DNA from: Ophiodon elongatus
Taxonomy: Eukaryota > Chordata > Actinopteri > Perciformes > Hexagrammidae
DNA length: 64,000 nucleotides
Direction: 5' to 3'
NCBI GenBank assembly: GCA_016806645.1
Contig: JACSYO010001694.1
Location: forward strand, 1,860,001-1,924,000
In this document: piece after piece, positions 50,495 to 61,870 of the stretch
Layout: every line of letters begins with the position of its first letter
How positions within the stretch are numbered: position 1 is the stretch's first letter
Program-made: the position numbers and the translations under genes
The notes under the pieces: generated by a model
The model's input: the letters and a program-made list of their open reading frames with translations, nothing else
Database searches by the model: none
Told to the model about the DNA's origin: nothing

Positions 50495-50690
50495 AAATTC
50501 ACGTAACATAGGTAGCGTACTTAACTTACATGACGTACCTAACATACTGGCGTACGTTACTTGAGTTATGTTACAAATGTTCTTATTTTAACACAAACCC
50601 TGATCTTTTGGTAAACCAAACCAAGTAGTTTTGTTTCAATTCACAATGTTAGCCGCGTGTTTAAAACTGCGACCATTTCACAACCTGCTA
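50495..50690 (-). repeat. family C dispersed repeat
   Basis: Contains CTGATCTTTTGG, AACCAAGTAGTTTTGTTTC and CACAATGTTAGCCGCGTGTT with TAAAACTGCG, collinear with 18640-18735. The proximal part has spaced GCGTAC/ACGTAC motifs (50512-50560). Noncoding. Confidence 0.7.
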
Positions 50691-52095
50691 GTAGGTTTAG
50701 ATTGCCCATTTAGCTTTGAATCATTGTAATGGCAGTGATAACAACTTATAATGGTCATTTAAAAGTCTGATAACATTTGAAAATGCTGTGTTGTCCTCGT
50801 AATATGTTTGTTTGACAATGATCATCATGTTCAAACCTGCCAATGCAATGTCCACACTTGCATTTAACCCTCGGGGCCAGTCATATCTTTTAAAACAATT
50901 ACCACAAGGCAGGTCAGAGCAATTCCATGGGGCAAATAAAATAGATCATCTCATAATGCTTCAAGGAAAGCTCGTTAGGCTGTGGTGTTAGCTCAGAGAT
51001 GAATGGTTAATGTTACACTAGGATATACAATCTGCATCAATCCTGTACTGTGAGTCGCTGGCTGCGGCCCGGCCAAACTAAACCAAATATCTCATCTACA
51101 AATGTAAAACACGCACACAGCCATAAACACGCTTCAAAACGCAGTGGGTCGTGGCCTGAAAAATGATTTTAACCATAACTGTAAGCGTTTTCTCTCTCTC
51201 TCGCCTGAACGTTTATTTATGTAGATTGGATAGAGTGGCGTATAATTATTCCATCGCTGCCAATGTCTTCTTTTATTTATTCTTCATTTCCTTTCCTCTG
51301 CAGGGCCAAATATTGTCTTGGGATAGATGAGGGAAAACAAGAAGCACAGATCTATCTTTAGGCACACACTGGCCTCTTGTGCATGTATCTGATTACAGTT
51401 TTTAATTATTTGAAAGTTCCTTTACAGTGAAATGTCCTGGGGGTGACTTTAATAGCGTTGTGTGTGTATTCCAACTATTAATTATAGTTCTCAGATCTAA
51501 ATGTGGTTCTATTGGAATATAATGACGAGTGTGTGTTTATGTGTGTGTGTGTGTGTGTTAATGTGTGTGCGTGCAGGCTTGTGCATGTGCTTTTGATGCA
51601 GAATGTTGATATTTGTTGTGTTGTTTTAAATGTACAAGTGTCAACTGCACTGGCAGTCTGAGCATTTCTGTACGTGTATGTGCATGTGTATTTTTCCATT
51701 TCCCCTCTTGCCTTTAAATAAGAGCAGTGCGACTGAGCTGTTTATTGGCTCAAGGTTTCTGCAGCGGTAATGATGCATGGAGAATGATGTGGGCTGAACT
51801 GGAGACTGGGAGGCCTGCACACCCTGGCCTTTCTGAAGTTACAATCAACCCAAGCAAAAAGCCTCAAAGTCTGCCAAGGAAACCGAATGTCTGTGTGTGT
51901 TTGTGTGTGTGAGTGTGTGTGAAGGAAATTATGCTTTTTTTATCCTTAAATGTCAAAATGTATATAATTATGGCTGACCTTCTTGAGTATGAAGCCAGAT
52001 TTGTTTAATTCAGTGGGATAAATTAAAGCTTTTAGATACACTGAGGGAGTGAGAACATTAAGTTTGTGTTTTCACACTTGCATCATCACACAATT

Positions 52096-52098
<3 letters not shown>

Positions 52099-52127
<29 letters not shown>
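52099..52127. repeat. (AT)n microsatellite
   Basis: A 29-bp pure AT run. Confidence 0.95.
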
Positions 52128-52131
<4 letters not shown>

Positions 52132-53456
52132 CAATCATCTGGTGTCCACTCAGATTCTTCATTGGACACCTTGGTGGATCTAGACGTCTAAGTTGGAAAC
52201 CACTGATCTTGCATACAGTAACAGGATTGACCTCTATCTAAAAGTAATTTTCTTTAAGAGATTAATCAGGACATCAAACCAATGTGTACATGTGCATACT
52301 AGATTGATTTTAAATTGAAAACCAATGAGATTTGAAGGCTGACACCAATATTAACTTACCGAATGTGAAAATATACGATATTTTGTCCTATGCTATTATC
52401 GTACTACAAACTTTCATTGATGCAGTTGACTGACTTCCCAAGACTTTTATCTGTAACAACCTGAAACAGATCAGACCTCTGAAAAAAGTAAAGCAATGTA
52501 TCCTTTGATGAGACAAGCTATGTCCTTCATCAGCAACAACATCCCCTCCAAAAGAAAAAAAGAAGTCATCATTTGTCTCGGGGAAGGAGTGTGTGTCCTT
52601 GTTTGTCAGAGGACAGGGGAGATGGCCTGCGATGTTGTGGGACACACAGGTGTGTCGGAGTTGAAAGCATTGGGCATCCTAGTCAGTGGCGTGGGGCCCC
52701 TGATATGGTGGTGAAATGTAGCCTTGTTTAGCACAGCGAAGGGCCTGACATTAGAGAGGGTGATGACAGTAGCAGTTAGGAGGGTCAGCTGCACTTCAGC
52801 TAAAACAAGACTGGAGAAAGAGACAGGTAGACATACTAGAATATGGCAACCCAACTCAACTAAAGTATTCTAACCGTTATACTTGCATATAAAGATACAA
52901 ATTAATTTGCAAAACAAATAATATGGGTTTGACATGATCAATATCATGGGAGGTTTTATTCCAATGCACATCAGCTCAAATCTGTCTTTGAGGATCCAGA
53001 AATGTTTTCTGTAAACCACTGTTGTATGTGATTCATTCAACAAGTCCTCATTCCTAAAGACAATAATAGGTTTGGTGTCATTGCCTTCTAACAAGTGTTT
53101 TACTGACCAGTGCCTTAATATTAATCTGAGGGATATGATTCAAACCAACGTTCCCTGAGGGAAGGAAACACATCAGTATGGTGAGAACGCAGTTGGAAAC
53201 ATTGATTTACCCAGTGCACTTACAGGTCTTTGACATTTTTTAAAAACAGTCTCTTGATTGGTCATTAATCTATGGCTTGTAACTTTATGCTTAAGCATTT
53301 TCTTTTCTTTCCTTAGTTCATTATTTTTAAATATTTTTTTTTAAATTCCTCATGGTTTGAACCTAAGGTAATGCTTAACATTTTTAACCTAAAAGTTGTA
53401 AATGCAATACTTTTTTTAATTGTCAAATGACGATCCTATTAAGACACATCATGGCC

Positions 53457-53478
53457 ATATATATATATATATATATAT
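53457..53478. repeat. (AT)n short tract
   Basis: A 22-bp AT run just upstream of the degenerate array at 53510. Confidence 0.93.
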
Positions 53479-53509
53479 TATGGAGCCAGGGAATTGGGGT
53501 TATATTTAG

Positions 53510-53640
53510 AGAGAAAAACTATTTTCTGGGATTAATGTCGTAAATTCATAAGAAAAAGTCAGATATTCTCTGAGATTTAAATTGTAAATTTAAGGAGAAA
53601 AATCACAAATTTCAGGGCTAAAAGTATTTTCTTCTTGCAA
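53510..53640. repeat. degenerate array of GAGAAAAA/GTAAATT units
   Basis: Imperfect units of roughly 20-30 bp alternate AGAAAAA with TCGTAAATT or TTGTAAATT (for example near 53510, 53540 and 53582). This resembles a decayed copy of a fish repeat built from GAGAAAAAGTCGTAAAT-type units. Strongly diverged. Confidence 0.5.
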
Positions 53641-53897
53641 TCCGAATTAAAAGTATTTTATTAGATCCTTTACTGCAGGCATAATATAAGGCAAGTTGTG
53701 GCGTCTGTGATGTGATGTGATGTCTCTGACTGTATTGAGCAATAAAAGACAGCTGAAAGAACCTGAAATAATCAGGTCCATCTTAAATTTGGGCTACCCT
53801 TGAAAGTGAATAAATTGCTCAAATGTATTTTTGATGAGGATTAAGGATTTGCAGAATCAAGAGAGAAACGTCTATGATATAATCTGTTTATACAGTG

Positions 53898-53918
53898 TTT
53901 TTTTTTTTTTTTTTTTTT
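53898..53918. repeat. T21 homopolymer
   Basis: Twenty-one T followed by GCAGTGCAGTGCTG. It could be a minus-strand poly(A) tail of a retroposed sequence, but no source sequence or target duplication is evident. Confidence 0.9.
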
Positions 53919-54575
53919 GCAGTGCAGTGCTGCTGTCTCTGTTCCCCTTCTGGGTTTTCCATATCATCTTAGCATAAAAATGTAGTTCTGACTAGGATTG
54001 GATTTGAAAGGATGATGTCCCTGACATCCTGGTTTTAATCTTGGCCTTTTGTTACACCTGTCTCTTTAATCATAGACGTTCACATAATTGCAACGGATAT
54101 ACATGATTTTTTTTCATCAATGAAAGGCAAATGTCATGCATGTCCTTTACACTCTGACAGATCATCCTTCAGATTTGATTCATTTTTTACTGCCCACAAG
54201 TATTTTGATAATCCGACTTTCCACAGTGTAAATTTGATTCTCAACAATGCTTCCAAAGCATTTCTAATAATCTTTGGACTTGGTTTTCAGTACATCTTGA
54301 ACCTGCACTTTATTTGCTTTTTTGCTGTCGGCTCACACTCAGGATGCATGTTAATGTGAGTGGAACAGAGCTGTGAGGTTTCTCTCTAAACCAGACCCAT
54401 ATGGATGCTCCAGCAGCAGAACAACTGTCAGCAAATTCTCTAACAGTCACTCAAGAGTGGCAAGGTCATTCTTCCTGCTTGGTTAGGCACATGCACGCGC
54501 ACACACTCACACACAGGTGCTCATTGTTCAGTCAGGCTGCTATCAACCATCACGCCCGGGGCTATGAATCCATTG

Positions 54576-54643
54576 GTGGGAGGGAGAAGGAGAGGGAGAG
54601 GGAGAGAGGGAGAGAGAGAGGGCGAGGGAGAGGGAGAGAGGGA

Positions 54644-54686
<43 letters not shown>

Positions 54687-54757
54687 AAAATCAGAGAGGG
54701 CTCTTTAGAGTAAACAGGGGTGAGCAGGTCTCCTTTTTCTGGTCAGATGTATTGGAC
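54576..54757 (-). repeat. unit with (GA)n tail, right copy of an inverted pair
   Basis: An imperfect then pure GA tract (54576-54682, with GAGGGAGAGG variants at its outer end) joins a 73-bp unique part ending GTATTGGAC at 54757. That part is the near-identical inverse of 47138-47210. The 172-codon frame across it is an artefact of the tract. Confidence 0.93.
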
Positions 54758-55149
54758 TGGGAGACGACCCCAACTGTCCCATGCATGAGTGGGCCAGGTG
54801 ATGGGCCAGGGTGGTGGTGGTGCTGGAGTGTGGGGGGGTCGGTGACACCAGTGACTCATCAAAATGTTAATTGCCTGGTAGTGGTCAGCAACAGGTCAAC
54901 AAGAGGTCGCTGGGATTGACAGCGGGTCACTATTTGGAGACCTTTGTGTCTCATTGCAGGACACAGGACATTACCTGACAAAATACAAAGGTTTAGGACA
55001 TTATCCTATCTTTAAGAAGACTCTGATAGACTATATTAATGAGAATATAATATTACAGGGACTGTCAGAGTTCGTTATTAGACCAAATATAGAGGGATGG
55101 ATTCCAATGAGTTTCAGATTTTCTCTATTCTAAGGATTAACTCTTGAGG
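54758..55149. other. noncoding sequence, no gene seen
   Basis: A GT/GG-rich patch (54795-54845) and then AT-rich DNA. No repeat or coding signal recognised. Confidence 0.5.
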
Positions 55150-55643
55150 AGTCAATTAAATAAGCTTTATTGGCATGGCAGATCAGAAGCCTTTATTGCC
55201 ATCATTGAGTGGTACAGAAACATATTAAAATGTACAGATGATTAGCAATAAAATATACAATAATATGCAAATATTAACAATCATTTAAATTCAAAATAAC
55301 AAAAAATACTTTTTTGGATGCAATCAATCAGAACTACAGTGCTTGTTTCTTTTAGTAAATTACAATACAGCTTACATTGTAAATTGGTGGTTTCATTCCA
55401 ATATTTGATATAAAGGTCTTTTTGTTTTGAGATTATTTGGTCGGAACAGATTGTTTGGTGTCTGTCATGAAGCTCTGGTGTGTGTGGGCAGAGCTTCAGG
55501 ACTAGCTGGCAAAGAGGACTCTTGTCTTTGTCCAACTCTTGGCACTGAAGGGCCTTTTGATAAGTACAGGTGTCTACAGCTATGTCAGTAGCTCTGTAAG
55601 GCTGAACTAAGAGATGTGTTGAAATAAATGCTAATGGAATCAT
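55150..55643 (-). mobile_element. non-LTR retrotransposon 3' fragment
   Basis: On the minus strand an open stretch with LINE-like peptide content is followed by an AT-rich 3' region that ends in CATGCCAATAAAGCTTATTT (55157-55176), a 3' terminus I recognise from fish LINE-type elements. The fragment has lost the reverse transcriptase and most of the 3' coding region, so it is a truncated, internally deleted insertion. No target duplication was found. It abuts a family A remnant. Confidence 0.5.
55350..55560 (-). pseudogene. fragment of a LINE-type open reading frame
   Basis: The peptide includes SPLCQLVLKLCPHTPELHD, then RHQTICSDQI and KQKDLYIKYWNETTNLQCKL. This resembles a C-terminal region recurring in fish retroelement-derived hypothetical proteins, by memory only. 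The surrounding 120-codon frame (55281-55643) departs from that resemblance after LLKE. No catalytic residues of reverse transcriptase or endonuclease are present, so it is non-functional. It could be coincidental. Confidence 0.42.
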
Positions 55644-55654
55644 GCTGCAGTAAT

Positions 55655-55775
55655 ACCCCCATAATAATAAAGCTAAAATACAGATTTTTAACAGATATAA
55701 AGTTTGCCATGTTTTCCATCTTAGTTTAGCATGCTAGCATGGAAACATTTTCTAATTAGCAGTAAACGCTAAAAT
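55655..55775 (-). repeat. family A dispersed repeat, fragment
   Basis: The reverse complement reads CTGCTAATTAGAAAATGTTT, then CATGCTAGCATGCTAAACTA and AGATGG, collinear with 4095-4150 of the longest copy. Only the middle of the family is present. Confidence 0.62.
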
Positions 55776-57589
55776 GCACATTGACACATTGACACGCATG
55801 TCTCTGTCCCTCTTTTATGCAGCAGATGCGATTTCTCCACTGGAACATAATTGGATACCACCTGCATCAAAGAGCTTCCCCTCCACACAGCCGAGCCATG
55901 GGCCATGTTTCAGTGACAGGCAAATTGATTCCACGATAGGAGGGGATAATCTGTGTGAGGGAGGGGGTTGAGGCTGTGAAGTCGAGACATTGCGAGGGCG
56001 CCACAATCAAATCTGGCCACGCAGATTCCTATCAGATAATAAGCTGGATACTTAGAGAGACAGAGCGTCTGTCTTTCTGCATCTCTATTTCTCTTTCTTG
56101 TTCTACAATGCCACTCCTCTCCCGGAGTGGTTTTCTGATTGCTGCATCAACACAAGGACAAGAGAAGTGGAACGATAAACAATATCTTCAATTTTCACAG
56201 TAGCCGTCATCGAAACCGCACACACACAGTACCCGTGTTGCTCTGAGGGCCTATGGCATTGTGGGTTGAAATTGCTTTGATCCAGATAAGTTGAAGAATG
56301 GTGATAGCAATATGTTCAGACCAAAGCTGTCTTTATTGTTGAGAAAATTGTGAGACTGCAGGTATATGATGAGTCTAAAAGTGATATACAGAAATATAAA
56401 TACAGTCATCCTTCATATCAAGCTTAGGCACACAAAAGCACACACATGCACACCCACCCATATGCACTCCAGGCCAGATGCAAACATGCTGTCCGTAAAC
56501 AGACACACACCGTTGTGCTTACTGTTATTTACTGCATCCCAGTGACAGGCTGTTTGCCTAACAACTAGACCTTGTTAACCCTAAGTCTATAAATTTTGAA
56601 ATCATGTTGCTTTTGCTTCCTCTGGGTCAACTAAGCGTTGGCCTGCACTATAGCGCCAGCCAAATATTCTCAAGTTATTCTCCTCATCGTCTGTCAACTT
56701 TAAATTCACAATGAACCATTCTGCACCGCTGAATGATGTATGATATATTTTCGGTGGAAAGCTCAACAAAACAGCAACGTCTGCAGAGCTAGTTTGTCTA
56801 TGGTGCAGGTGCAAAAGGAGAAACTAAGTGAAAAAACTCCTCCATTCAAAGCAAATAGTCAAGGGTTTTTGAATCCGTTACTCCTCACTATTGTTTGCTT
56901 GTAGCATTGTTGATTAAATTTAGTTATTCCAAATATACCAGTGTCAGCTAAATACCTAAAATGTCATGTGTGAACATAATGTAGAAGCTGCATTGCAATA
57001 TATCTTGATTTAATGCTAGCTGATCTCTCAGGTTTGGATTATAATCAGGACACGCTATACCAGATGCTTTACTCATGGCCTAAGACTAAGACTAAAAGCC
57101 CACTAGTAAAAGAAAAAAAGATTTATTAAAATGCAGCTGTTGTACAGAGTTAAGTTTTCAATTTAGTTTTTTTTAGCTGACATTCTTCACCACTGGATAT
57201 CCACTTATGGGCACTGTCAATATAAGTCTGTGAACCTCAGTTGAAGGAGGGTCTTTTTCCTTTTCCTTCTTCTTCTATGCTATGTGAAGAGATGATAGAT
57301 GTTGTATTAGACATGTATCAGTTTGTTTAATTGCAGCTACATGATGTAATTATTGTGTACAGAGCTTGAATGGAATTACAGATCAGATATCAAATAAATA
57401 TGCAAAATAATATTATTGATTTCAAAGTGGCAACAAAAATGTGTAAAATTGTTGCTCGTAACTATGGATCATTTTACTTTCAACAAATTGCTTCGGTGTT
57501 ACGGGTTGCAACTTGGTTGACTCACCATTCTTCTAAGCTTCATTATCAGTCGCAGCAGACAGATATTCTGAAAATGTTATAAAAACCCA
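55776..57589. other. noncoding sequence, no gene seen
   Basis: The part 55800-56040 is GC-richer. The rest is AT-rich with scattered CA runs near 56218-56228 and 56430-56455. Frames are at most 82 codons. No dispersed repeat recognised. Confidence 0.5.
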
Positions 57590-57775
57590 CGGTATACTAC
57601 CTGCCCAGCACTTAAAAGCATTTAAAAGCTAAAGAGACAGATATTTGCCTCAGGAGTTAGCAAAGACCAAAAACAGAGCTAAATAGGGAGTGAATGTTGG
57701 ATTTGCATTCATCAGGTGGCCCCCTCTAAAATGAATGACAACTGTTGCTCCAAGTCTTAACTTAAGGTTAATACA
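57590..57775 (+). repeat. family D dispersed repeat
   Basis: Contains AGCTAAAGAGACAGATATTT, GACCAAAAACAGAGCTAAAT and GGGAGTGAATGTTGGA, then CATCAGGTGGCCCCCTCTAA. This order matches the minus-strand copy at 24835-25110. Noncoding. Confidence 0.65.
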
Positions 57776-60700
57776 CTTTTTGGCAATGGTCTGATTTGAG
57801 CATTGTGCAGCACACAGCATCAGTTATTTACAACTTCAATCCAAAGAATACTGTACTGGCCTTCAAACTGTCAAATCCTGTTGTGTAACTTATAGTGGAC
57901 TTGTCATTTGGATTAAATTCAGCTCACATGAAGTGGAACAATACAAACTCTCAGTGTGTGGTTATTGATGATAGCTAGGGGAGATATAAATCAGTGGAAA
58001 GATGGTAGTCAAGCAAGGCAGAGGGGGCTGGAAGTCTTCAGAAACTATAAGATTTTGTACTTTATCTGCATGTGTGCGCTGAGCAGGGAACCAGAATTCC
58101 CCTGGCTGGCCCCTGGCAGTAGTATTTTTCAGTTTCTGTTCCCTGCAGATAAGCGCTGGCTGCCCTCTTCTTCACCGCCAGCTTTGCCTGTGGTGCTGCT
58201 CAATTGCCAACAGCAGAGGACCTTGGTTTTACCCAGCAGCCCTGTGGTGTAAATGAGCATACCTATACTAATCTCATGTTGGGTGGCAGACAAATAGCAG
58301 GTTGTGTAAATCCTTCCCCAGGGAGATGGAAGCTAAAGAGCAGAAGAGGACTTCCCTGGACCACTGTTCTCCTTGCTTTACCCTTCAGGCCTGCTGTCCC
58401 CAGACCAGCAGACATCTGATTTACACCCCTGTGGTTGCATCGGGGGAAATGGACAGTCAGATACCTCGTGTCAGAACACCCTCTCAACCGTTGCCTCTGT
58501 CTTATTTACGAGGCCACTGGCGTTCAGCTCCATGGCTGATCATTTTTCCATGCAGGATGAGCCTGTCTGTAGATGCCGGCGACGGACCTACCGGGGGAGG
58601 AGATAGGGTGGGTTCAGTTCTCAAGCTTAATGCCAGGTACAAAGGAAGGGGTTCGTGTATACAGTCCTATTCCAGCTGGAGTCACTATTTAATTATACGC
58701 AGATTACTGATGAGCCTAAAGCCTTATGATGCAATTTTAATTTACTTTTTCTTCCTCCCTATCATTGTCTCAAGTGAGATTGGAATATTTACCTGGGTCT
58801 GTCATGCATTTTTTCCATTCAGCATGCCTGGTCAGCTCCTACTGCACTAAAAAATAGAAATCTTCAAACATTTGCCTGTCACTTGTCTGACACTTCTCTA
58901 CTTTATTATGGAACTTATTTCTTTCTGTGCAACACATGCTGGGGCTTCAGAAGCACAGCATGTTCATGCCTTTCTCTTCTAATCTAGTCCAGTCCATTTT
59001 ACTTTACTCTACTCCACTCTACTACAGGCAGCTTGGGCTTTGTTAGTGAGTGTTGGAGGTCACCCAGGCCTGGTGTCATTACTCAGTGACTGACAGACTG
59101 ACAAGCCCTCTTGTCTTGGCCCAGTCGGCTGCAGGTGAACCCAAATAGCTGGACCATGATGGATGGCAGCTGACAGGGGACTGACAGCAACTGGGGGGAG
59201 AGACTGAGCTGACCCGAGTGCTAAGCCACTACTGCCGCCGGCGAATCATTTTGGAGGTCACCGCAGGAGTTTGGATTTGTGTAAGCATGCATCTCTGTTG
59301 GCTGCTGGAGTTTTATCAAACAAGGGTAGGGATGGCCGTGGCTGTTGCCTAGAGGTGATGAATGGAGGAGGAGTGTGAGTGGAACTGTAAACAATTTGAA
59401 TCTCCATGTTGCCTGGGATGATGTCGATGGGGAAAGTGAATGGATAGCACTCTCCACTCCATCAGCAGCTACTGGCTAAGTGCCCTTGAGCAAGTAACTT
59501 TACCTCCAACTGCACTGGATGGGACTTTACTGCACGGTCAGTTCCCAGTTCTGAATGTATGGGGTGTGTTAATGTGTAGTGTCACTGAAACACACTGACT
59601 TTCATGGGTGACTAAATAAAAGAAATACCTCTCTGTTCGTCTCTCTGATCACTAAACAGGACTTCTTACCTGCCCACAGTGGATCAGGTTACGGGCCTTC
59701 ATAACTGGCGGTCAGTGGCACTTATATGAGTGACTACTAGATAAGATCAAGAGCTCTGTGTGTGTGAGTGTGTATGCATGTGTGTCCACTCTAAAACTCG
59801 GGCCATGGATCCATCAATCAGTTGGAAGGACAAAGACTCATGTCAGGGTGCAATGTGCACTTCTTTGGCCATGTCACTGCACCTCTCACACACATACGCA
59901 CACAAATCATGCCCCTCTGGTCAATTCTAGCCAGCCAGTCAACCAGGCGATCGGCCAGTTTGGGGCTGAAGGAGTGAGCATCATCAAACTTAGGTATTTT
60001 ACCTCTTAATACCTTTCTGCTTTCTCCTTCAGTATCACCAGTAGAGAAAAACAAGTATTATTGATCTACCAATTACAATTTAACCCCATGTCAATATGCA
60101 GATATCACAACAATATTGAACTTTTATATAAAATCAAATAAAGGCTCACCAATGTTATTCACCTTCTAAAACAATCTGGCCAACTATGTGTCGTAGGGCT
60201 GTCAAAGAATATTCTAAATTATAATATATATTCGAAAAGTAAAAAACTGATGATATTTCAGTATTAAAAATTACAGCACGATCGCTGCATGAAATGTAAC
60301 GTTAGGTCATGTAGACTGATGAATAATTCAACAACAACCAGAGTGATGGCGGAAGCCTCGGCTGCAGAGTTATGTTGGCTCATTCCCTCAAAGGTCAATA
60401 CTGTCACGGTTTGGTTTGCTATTGGTCAACCACATGTCAGCTAAATAGTTGAACTTAGCTCCAAAAAATTGTGAATTTACTATTCTAATAGAAATTTAAA
60501 TGGAGTAAAAATTCTAATGAAGTGAATTCATTTTGTAACCAAATTTCATTGTTTTGAATGATGGTTTGAGCACTGGGCCAGAGTGTAAATATCTAGACAG
60601 ATAGTCAAACCCACATGCAAAAGTTTTTATTAATAATTTATATACTCTACGAAGACTTTACATGAACTGAAAATACATAGCTTAGTAATGGAGAAAGTTT

Positions 60701-61554
60701 TGAATGTTGACATTTACTCTCCCAATTTACCTGCCCTAACCTCACCTTTTCCTCCCATCTCCTCCCAAAAACTCCAAAGCCTGTCAATCGCTGCCAGTTA
60801 ATGGGGTGAAGTTAAGTAAACAGTTCAGCGGCTTGTCATGTTCTTGCGAAAGCCTGGACTGACAGCCGAGGCAAAAATGCCAAACACCTGGACCGCGGTG
60901 AAAATGTGTCCTCTGCACATCCAATAAAAATACCAAAATGGAATCATGGAATCACACAACTAGGGCAGACCACCAAGAAATACCAATAAGAAAATATTCT
61001 CTGGGTCCTTATAAGCAACTGTGACAGTAAAAGTTTATGTCACAGCAATTGGAAATGCATGAACTTTTGACTACAAGTTTATGATCTCACCTCCTGGTCA
61101 GTGGGAGGTTCACCATGTTCTTTTGACAGAAATCCCGTAGAAAAACACGAGTGCAGCCATGCCTTCTGCTTAGATCTGGCTATGATTCAGTGATTGGATG
61201 CTATAGTAGAGTTGCTCCACTGCTCATTCTCCACAGAGCTCTCCCAATGGGGTAGGCTTGGGAATCAACCAAAAACAGACTATTTTTCTCTTCTTCTGCT
61301 GAACCCCTGAACTCAGCTATCAGATTCATGTCTCCACAATGAGTTCAGATTTGTTAACAATAATAGCATAAGCAGCTGTGGTAATATGGGTTTAAATCAG
61401 TTTCATTATTACATTGAAACCAATATCTTTCATCAATGTCTGTCCCATCTGTCTGGTGTGTTTATACTATGTCACATTTAATAATGAGACAAAACCACAA
61501 ATATGAGGCCTCTCGTGCTTTTTGGTTTGGATCTAACTGTGTGCCCGTCAATGG
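57776..61554. other. noncoding sequence with a stop-poor block
   Basis: Between 57956 and 58850 three overlapping plus-strand frames (98, 77 and 182 codons) and a minus frame remain open, but none has a recognisable domain. Compositional openness or a conserved noncoding element is more likely than a gene. A possible hAT-like end (TAGGGCTGTCAAAGAATATT) starts at 60196 without a partner. The remainder is AT-rich. Confidence 0.45.
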
Positions 61555-61870
61555 GCTCGGTGCCTAAGATATAGATCTTAATGTTTTTAGCCATGCTAGC
61601 GGTGTGGCTCTATAAAGCATTGACGGTCTGTCTGTAGGTCCAGACTTCAATATTTAGCAGAGACAGTCATGTCTCCTTTGGGATGAATTCCAATGTTCTT
61701 TCTTGATCCCTTAACTAATGACTTTCTAATGACCCTCAGCTGCTCTTTTTGTCTTTTGCTGATTACCAAATGTTTATATGCTAATATATTAAACTAAGAT
61801 GGTGACCATAGTCACCATTACGTTTGCTAAAATTGATTAATTGCAGCCTCACAGAGCCGCTGCCGCTTAA
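61555..61870 (+). repeat. family A dispersed repeat, deleted copy
   Basis: Contains TTTAGCCATGCTAGCGGTG, AGAGACAGTCATGTCTCCTT and TGGGATGAATTCCAATG, then CTAATATATTAAACTAAGAT and GGTGACCATAG, ending near CAGCCTCACAGAGCCGCT. The part corresponding to the GCGCCACCATGAGG landmark is missing, so this copy has an internal deletion. Confidence 0.62.

Larger units (their letters stand above)
50691..53505. other. noncoding sequence with small microsatellites
   Basis: GT runs at 51529-51571 and near 51891-51922, and an AT run at 52099-52127. Frames of up to 85 codons overlap one another. The part 51720-51890 is moderately GC-rich. No gene or dispersed repeat recognised. Confidence 0.5.

Noticed and set aside
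53898..53918. Poly(A) tail of a processed pseudogene on the minus strand
   Set aside because: No coding remnant adjacent and no flanking direct repeat found.
54401..54919. 172-codon plus-strand open frame
   Set aside because: Most of it is the translation of a GA microsatellite (Arg/Glu repeats), joined to unique DNA that is shared in inverse at 47.1 kb.
59465..59600. Possible repeat with GTGCCCTTGAGCAAGTAACT
   Set aside because: It resembles the start of a common fish repeat, but the following sequence does not match what I expect, and there is no second copy here.
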